Positions 58,151-64,000 of a stretch of DNA of 64,000 nt are shown one piece after another. Source of the DNA: Megalobrama amblycephala (taxonomy: Eukaryota > Chordata > Actinopteri > Cypriniformes > Xenocyprididae); the NCBI RefSeq assembly GCF_018812025.1, contig NC_063053.1, positions 12,443,623-12,507,622 on the forward strand, written 5' to 3'. The position numbers were made by a program, and so were the translations under genes. A model generated the notes under the pieces. That model was not told the DNA's origin, did no database searches, and was given only the letters and a program-made list of their open reading frames with translations. Each line of letters starts with the position of its first letter. Position 1 is the first letter of the stretch.

Positions 58151-59358
58151 CAAAACACACAAAAAAGTTTATTGTGATTATTTCATTACAACTGTCAAAA
58201 ACCGCCTCACAAAATAGGAACAGATTACCTCAGCAAGTGCATATAACACCTTCATTATTGTTTTTTAATTTTTCCTTGTCACATGTTGTATCACCTATTT
58301 GCACCAAAATAAATTGCTTTATATATTGATTTGCCCTTTACGTGTAAAAAATGGTTAAAATTGGAAATTGAAAGAAAAAAAAAACACACACTCTCTAGCT
58401 TCAATTCAGTCAATGACCAAAATGTTATGTAATTTCCATTCTGGGGTATTTCATGCTATGACAATGTGTGGGAGTTTTTCATTACATTGAATGTGTCCTG
58501 CTTATGACCATGCTCCCAGGTCTTATTACTTTTTCTACTTTAACAATTGGCTATTAAAATGTTAAAACATGCCATTTGCTTATGATATTTTTATCTATTC
58601 CACTCCACATATCAGGCTTCTTTCGTGATTGTTTTCTATGGCTCTCCACTGCTTTAGTTCACTTAGCTCCTTGGTCAATGATAGCGCTAGGTCAATGATT
58701 CTTTGGTCGCACATGAGGTGACTGGGACCTGGAGAAACTAGACCACTTACTGGAAACTGAGGAGACTGAATGTTCTTTCATTGGCTGGAACTGTTAATCT
58801 GCGAGATGAGAAGGCATTTCAGAGTAAAGCTATGATATATCACACCTCTGCTCTTCATCTGACAACATGGCAAGCATTAGCATGAGACTCAGTTATTTGT
58901 TAATAACAACAATTAATATGCATATGCCCATCAGCGCAACTTTATGAATGCATATAAGTGTGATGAACAAAGATTTGATAACACATGATGACCAAGAGAG
59001 CCACAGTCATGGCATTTCAAAATTATGCTTTTCCACTGCTGTGAGATTCATTAGCATTTGTCTTTAACAAGACAGCAAGTGGTTGTTTAGGCCAGTGGGG
59101 GAGCATCAACACATGCCATGAATCAGTCGTCCACTATAATTAAAGGCCTCTATTAAGTTAATTACCAGTATCTCACACAGCAGTGCATGCTGGGAAGGAA
59201 GCCATTTGATTTGCCCTGTGGGCATCTTATGCAGTTTTTTCCTCATCATTTTTCTGCCATGCCCACATCTCATCAGTACCATAACAAAATGACTGCTAAA
59301 ATATAAATTGCCAGAAAACAATTTTGTAGAGCCCTGAAAAATAAGAAATTATATAAAA
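58151..59358. other. Non-genic unique sequence, possibly regulatory at 58790-59240
   Basis: No gene or transposon is seen. 58790-59240 contains ATATGCATATGCCCATCAGC, GATTCATTAGCATTTG and CTATAATTAAAGGCC, and has the mixed composition of conserved non-coding DNA. Unproven. Confidence 0.35.
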
Positions 59359-59362
59359 CAAT

Positions 59363-60140
59363 GGGTCTCATTTGCTAAGCACACATATGCACAAATTTGT
59401 GCATGACATCTGCCTACAAATGTTTTCATGAACAAATCATGACTGACCAAAAACTTTCGTGCTAAAATTTATTCTACATTTACGTAAAAATGTAGGAACA
59501 ACTGAAACCACATGTAAACAAAAAGCAGCTTTCTCTGTGCAGCCTTATAATCGTGTTAATATAAGAATCGCAAATATTTCATCTTAACATGACTATATTA
59601 GGCCTACCCTGTATAAAATGTTAATATAAAATTACGTAATAAAATTAATAAATAATCTTAAATATATTTCATCGTATACAGTAAAAGAGTAAGAAAAGCT
59701 GTGTTATAGCTTCGGGTGTGAGGTTTCTCTGAATAATGCAGATTTACACGTATCTGTAATCTGGGTCAGTATAAAAGGTGTTTGTTGTGTTTTTGAACTG
59801 GTTTTGAGAATGACACACTTGGCATTGCTCAAGGATCTGGCAAGAGTGCGTTTGCAGAGAGCAGCATATGTTTGATGAGAGTGACGGAAGGCTGCAAAGG
59901 AAAAGTTGCGTTAAAAGCCCTTATATGGAGATGGTTTGTGCGTGTTTTATGCAAATGACTAACCTCATGCAAACCGCCACTCATTTAAAATACTCCAAAT
60001 TCGCTAACATTAGTAAGAGATTAAAAAAAAAAAATTAACGTGCGTATGCACGTGCTGTGAATTAGGCAGAGATTTTTCGAGAGAAGTTCTTGTGCGTACA
60101 AATACAAAATAATCCACGCAATTATTAGTGAATGAGACCC
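59363..60140 (+). mobile_element. Harbinger-type MITE (TIR GGGTCTCATT)
   Basis: Ends GGGTCTCATTTGCTAA and inverted GGGTCTCATTCACTAA; AAT is directly repeated at 59360-59362 and 60141-60143. A 3-bp duplication and GGG start suit PIF/Harbinger. At 778 bases it keeps a TATA box (59770-59777) and a transposase-like start (59810). GTGCGTAC/GTACGCAC motifs lie near both ends. Confidence 0.82.
59810..59875 (+). pseudogene. Harbinger-like transposase N-terminus relic
   Basis: ATG at 59810 opens MTHLALLKDLARVRLQRAA, ending at a TGA after 21 residues. Fish Harbinger nucleases of one large group begin with Met, a hydrophobic pair and an L..L.D.A...(L)RRERVF.. pattern, and this resembles it, with the frame lost where the RVFRD segment should be. 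A TATAAAAGG box stands about 35 bases upstream. The remaining DDE nuclease is absent. Identification rests on a short match, but the Harbinger-type ends support it. Confidence 0.4.
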
Positions 60141-60250
60141 AATGTTCTGTACAATTTTTTATCCATTAGAAAATATCAATATAAGTTTTGAAATAAATAT
60201 TGCTTTGAATTTTTATTGTGGACTGATTTTATATTCCATTGAATGTAATT

Positions 60251-60590
60251 AGGGCCCGAGCACCGATGGTGTGAGGACCCTATTGTAATTGTTCAGTCAA
60301 TTCTTCTTCTTCTCCGAAATGAATCGCATTTTTGAGGGCCTAAACAAGCTCGAAAACTCGAGAAATTTTGCACACGCATCAGAAGTGGTGAAAATTTACA
60401 TCTGATATGGATTTCAGAATTAAGTGTGGCAAAATGGCTCGATAGCGCCACCTACAAAATTTCAATTAAGTGCCATTCACGCTACGTTTAACGTACAGGT
60501 ATTAAATTCGGTAGACATATGTAATAGCCCAATACCTATAAAAAAAGTCCCTGGGTGCAACTTTGTACTTTAACAAACTACAACCATATG
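60251..60590 (+). repeat. AGGGCCCGAGCACCGATGGTG interspersed repeat fragment
   Basis: Starts AGGGCCCGAGCACCGATGG and contains TTCTTCTTCTTCTCCGAAAT, ATTTTTGAGGGCCTAAAC and GAAAATTTACATCTG, all recognised from a repeat scattered through many teleost genomes. Which superfamily it belongs to I cannot say. The 3' end is truncated. Confidence 0.65.
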
Positions 60591-61635
60591 ATGTCAATGC
60601 TTTGTAATTCTCTTCCCGTTTTAAAAATAAAGGTCAGACAATACCCAAGATTTTATTCCCCTAACAGGTCATTACAGTCCTGTTGCTAACACCAGGACCC
60701 ATGTCCCTCCTCACTACAAGCTGTGGGTACAATTAAGGAGAACAGTAAATGCAGCTGGGGGATTAACAAAGAGCAGGACTTTACTTACAAATGTGTCGTC
60801 AGGTGGCTTCAGAAAGAAAGGTGGTTTCAGGAATTGACAAATGGTTGTGTGCTCGTCACACACTGATCCCCTAATAAGGCTATGGTTCTTTAGAGTTTGA
60901 TTAGCCTATGAACACCCAGTTAGAGGCTCATAAATGGACCTCCAAAAATGTGTTACTTCGAGAACAACCTTCATACCAGAAAAAGACTAATGAGCCATTT
61001 TAATGAACTAGTTGTCTTGCTGCTGTCTTTCCGAGGAGGGTAAAGGGTAGGGGGTCAAGACCATTACCAGCCTTTATGCAGACGCAAGGCTGTTGGGAAA
61101 TCTATTGACAGCTACTAAGCAGTTCAAGTGCACTGAGACTTAATTAGAATTACATGTATGAGATTGACTCTGAGATCTGTTTATAAGTTTCTGCACTACA
61201 ACTGGTTATAATGAAGCATCGTGAATTTGTCCTCGACACTGGTACAGAGGATGAAATTGCACTGCTCCTTTACAACCACCTCAAATAGACCCTCCACAAG
61301 AAACCTGCAAAGAACTTTGGTCTTATTTGTTTTAGAGCTATTCATTCTTTAAAACTGAAGTTTTTCAATTTTAAAACACATTCTCCTATCCCAGTTTAAT
61401 ATGCAACTACAAGTATGCCATTTGTAGGTTGATTTCCTTGAAACATGCTATCAAAACATTGCTATATGTTTGTTTGAGCATCATGACCAGACTGGCAACA
61501 GCAACACTGACTAACTAATAACAGTAGTTTGAGGTGGGACTATCTGTTTGTCCAAGCAATGAAGGACCAGGGACGTATTCAGCAGCACTATATAAAATAT
61601 ACTGCTAAATGTGTGGTTTAAATAATAATAATAAT
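60591..61635. other. Non-genic unique sequence
   Basis: No gene, no transposon ends. 60640-61140 is of mixed composition and could be regulatory. A short (AAT)n tract lies just before the next element. Confidence 0.4.
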
Positions 61636-61638
61636 TAA

Positions 61639-63075
61639 AGTGCCCCTATTATGCCTTTTCTAAGGTAATATTCTTTTGGGAGTCTCCTACAACAGGTTTA
61701 CATGCATGCAAGGTCAAAAAAAAAAAAACACTTTAGTTTTCTGATAATATACATTTAATTTCATCTGAGTTTTCAATTTTTTGGAAACGATTCGTTTGAA
61801 GCATTTCAGAGAATCAGTCTCTCTAGACTCCTCCTTTCTGTGAGCCTACACTGCTCTGATTGGTCAGATGGCGCAATCCTTTGTGATTGGTCTACTGCGC
61901 GCACAGACAGAAAAGGACAGAAAAGATAGCATCGATTTTACTGTATTAATTCGAGCCTGACGATGAAACGCCTGAAGTTGTCGATCAACCAGAAAATGAT
62001 TCGCAGTCACGACTGGAGTACGACGTTTCTATATGGTAAGTGTCACCTTAGTTTGTGTTTTTTATAAGATTGCAGCGTCATTGTTATACTTTATGTAGGT
62101 GCACCTGTGGGAACTGTATCAGAATGTCAAGCGAAGCTGAAAAGCTCTAACATAAGATAAACATTTAGGCCAGATGTCTACACAGGCTTTTTTGTCATAA
62201 CTATTAACAAAGAAAAATGGCAATATCATTGTTTGACATTACAAGGGGTGTTTACCGTTTACAGAGAGAATACTTCAACTAGTTAGCGCAGACTAGCAAC
62301 TTAACATCCGATTACAATACAGATAGAGCTCCACTCTACTGCAATAATAAAAACGCAGAGGAAAAAAAACAGTTTTGTTTTGTATGTTGTAAACTCCCAC
62401 GTTAGCCGAGCACTAACTAGCTGATAATGCAGTCGTGATCCATCCTTGATCATTTCTCCAAGTAATAAGACAGACAAGTTGCATTAATCGACACATTTTT
62501 AGATGATATTGGACCCACACCTGAATAGCAGAACTACAGAAACGTGAGTGAGCCGGTTAGCAGGAGACAGACTAGGGTGTACGTTATACAACATAACATA
62601 AAAAACTATGAATTTTAATAGAAATAGAAAATATAAACATCAATTTTTAATCATACTTACAGGTTGAGATTCAGAGGAGCAAGCTGGTCCAAAGAAACTA
62701 GGCACTGATCCATATTTTAAGACCAGACGTTTTGTGAATCCTGTGTTAAACTCCCCAAGGTTTGAGAAGTAGTCGTCAGTAAAATGACGGGAACAACAAA
62801 AGATTGTCCTGCTGTGGCATTGTTGAAAAAATTAATTTTCCCTGGCATCTGCGTGCGCAATAAGTGGGCGGGCAATATGCTAATGTTTCGTTGTGATGTC
62901 ACAACGAAACGTCTCGTTTAATTGACTCAGAGTCGACTCTTACTTTTGAGAGATAATAACTTTATATACGGTGCACTTTCAGATTTAAAACTTTGCAGGA
63001 TGTTTTCATTCACTTATTTTACTATGTTATACACTACATGAAAGGTAATTTTCAAAAATCCATAATAGGGGCACT
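61639..63075 (+). mobile_element. Element with TIR AGTGCCCCTATTATG and TAA (or TTAA) target
   Basis: Ends AGTGCCCCTATTATG are perfect inverted repeats. TAA is repeated at 61636-61638 and 63076-63078. TTAA also fits if one T was lost on the right. At 1437 bases it has no complete transposase but keeps two exon-like pieces (61950-62150) that splice into a WCTCGNC motif. A promoter-like GC-richer stretch (61840-61920, with GCGCGCACAGACAG) precedes them. Confidence 0.85.
61950..62150 (+). pseudogene. Two-exon relic encoding a WCTCGNC (P2X7 C-terminal-like) zinc-binding motif
   Basis: The first segment reads FEPDDETPEVVDQPENDS and ends ..EYDVSIW, with the W codon split by a GTAAGT donor at 62036. 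A TAG acceptor at 62096-62098 follows after only 63 bases, and the joined frame continues CTCGNCIRMSSEAEKL before TAA at 62148. W-C-T-C-G-x-C-x-x-M-x(2)-E is the signature of the cysteine-rich domain found at the C-terminus of P2X7 receptors and in many transposon-associated fish proteins, where it follows an acidic FEP-type N-terminus. TAA at 61947, just before FEP, may be a mutated CAA. The stop falls where the family has its CC pair, so the gene is dead. Confidence 0.6.
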
Positions 63076-63079
63076 TAAC

Positions 63080-64000
63080 TTAAAACTGTCAGCTGAGGAT
63101 GCCAAAAATTCACTGTAAAAATATGGTGACAATGTTTCAGATATTATTGGATGTCTGTATATTTTCATTCATATTTCATTAAATGATATAATGTTAATAT
63201 ACCATGCAGTGTGTGCCTTGTACCTTAAAATGTACTGATAACCACCATAATAATATAGGTGGTACAGTACAAAGTCACATCAGAGTTTATCACAAGTGTT
63301 TATCATAAGTGGTCCAAAAAAACATGGTCAATACTTGTATATAGATGGCACACATATGCGCCATTTGCAATAAGCATTAACTAAATAACAGAAATGTAAC
63401 ACAAATAAGCAATAAATAAACAAGAGAAAATATAACACAAAACACCCTGAGAAACAAGACTATATAATACTATATAATCATATGTTATGTTGATTTCTGG
63501 GAAAATTTTACACTATAAAAAAATTTAACTGCAAAAACCATAAATTTGACGGACTTTTAGAGTAAAATGACATACAATGAGATGTTAAACATTTTCCAAT
63601 TCCTTTTAAAAAATTTTCACGAAGGTATCTTGGACTTTACAACATGCTTTAACTGTAGCATTTTTTTTTTTTTTTTAAATAAAAATTACAATAAAAATTT
63701 ACAGTGCAGGAAACCTATTTGAAAAGTCACTATTTTTGATATTTCATTTGGTGATGCTAGTTGCGTAGATGCTAATTACTCACTTTTATGATCTTTAAAA
63801 ATAACTAATAACTCATGACTGAGCTATCATAATTTAATCCATCAGAGTAACACTTACAGTAACTGGAACAAATCAAACCAGACTTTCTGTGGGCAAACTC
63901 AGTGATTTCATCAATTAAATAGAGCCTTTAATAACAGGCATAATGTGAGAGTTCCTTCCCAGTACACAACTGACAAGCCACTTTTGTTGTTGCATGTGTA
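63080..64000. other. Non-genic sequence with a CACTGTAAAAA-type remnant at 63520-63706
   Basis: TACACTATAAAAAAATTTAA at 63528 and TAAAAATTTACAGTGCAGG at 63690 form imperfect inverted ends of a small decayed MITE related to 32640-33385. A poly-T run lies at about 63661-63676. The rest is AT-rich without a gene. Confidence 0.45.

Noticed and set aside
1..64000. Bacterial-type features (operons, CRISPR, phage) and known microRNA or snRNA genes
   Set aside because: I looked for repeat-spacer arrays, ribosome binding sites with long frames, and familiar mature microRNA strings, and saw none; the sequence is clearly vertebrate non-coding DNA.

Overview
The window is nuclear DNA from a teleost fish, almost certainly a cyprinid (carp, goldfish, minnow or danionin group). 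It is AT-rich, with CA, GA, TA and A-rich microsatellites. It also carries many copies of short inverted-repeat transposons that I recognise as typical of cyprinid genomes, especially the family ending AGGG(A/T)TAGTTCACCC at TTAA targets. I found no host protein-coding gene, rRNA, tRNA or CRISPR array. The open frames are short, lack codon structure, or lie inside repeats. The window is best read as a large intergenic or intronic block.

Layout. About 1-9,300 is almost free of recognisable transposons; it has microsatellites, three perfect TGACGTCA (CRE) sites and homeodomain-type TAATTA sites, and reads like regulatory sequence of a developmental gene, although conservation cannot be tested here. 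From 9.3 to 12.8 kb there is a palindromic element and a three-layer transposon nest. 13-17.7 kb is mostly unique. 17.7-19.5 kb holds a 3-bp-TSD element and a TTAA MITE that split an older repeat. 22.96-23.5 kb is a ~150-bp minisatellite. 25.8-30.1 kb contains two more nests. 31.5-36.5 kb has a broken Tc1-like transposase and several MITEs. 36.5-39.7 kb is unique. 39.7-45.1 kb has MITEs and two inverted TTAA elements that form a ~1.35-kb fold-back. 45-48.6 kb is unique and regulatory-looking. 48.6-52.9 kb is a five-deep nest. 54.8-56.0 kb is a two-layer nest. 56-59.3 kb is unique with a TAATTA cluster. 59.4-63.1 kb holds two elements that keep relics of transposon-borne coding exons.

The main result is a relative-age record of transposon invasions. 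At many junctions the target-site duplications (TTAA, 8-bp hAT type, 3-bp Harbinger type, 5-bp LTR type) can be read directly, so the order of insertion follows from the sequence. Several non-autonomous elements also retain pieces of their presumed parents: a spliced WCTCGNC zinc-binding motif at 62.0-62.15 kb, a TATA box and Harbinger-like transposase start at 59.8 kb, a THAP-like cysteine motif at 18.8 kb, and a Tc1-like helix-turn-helix at 32.4 kb. Family names and conservation claims rest on recognition, not on a database search.
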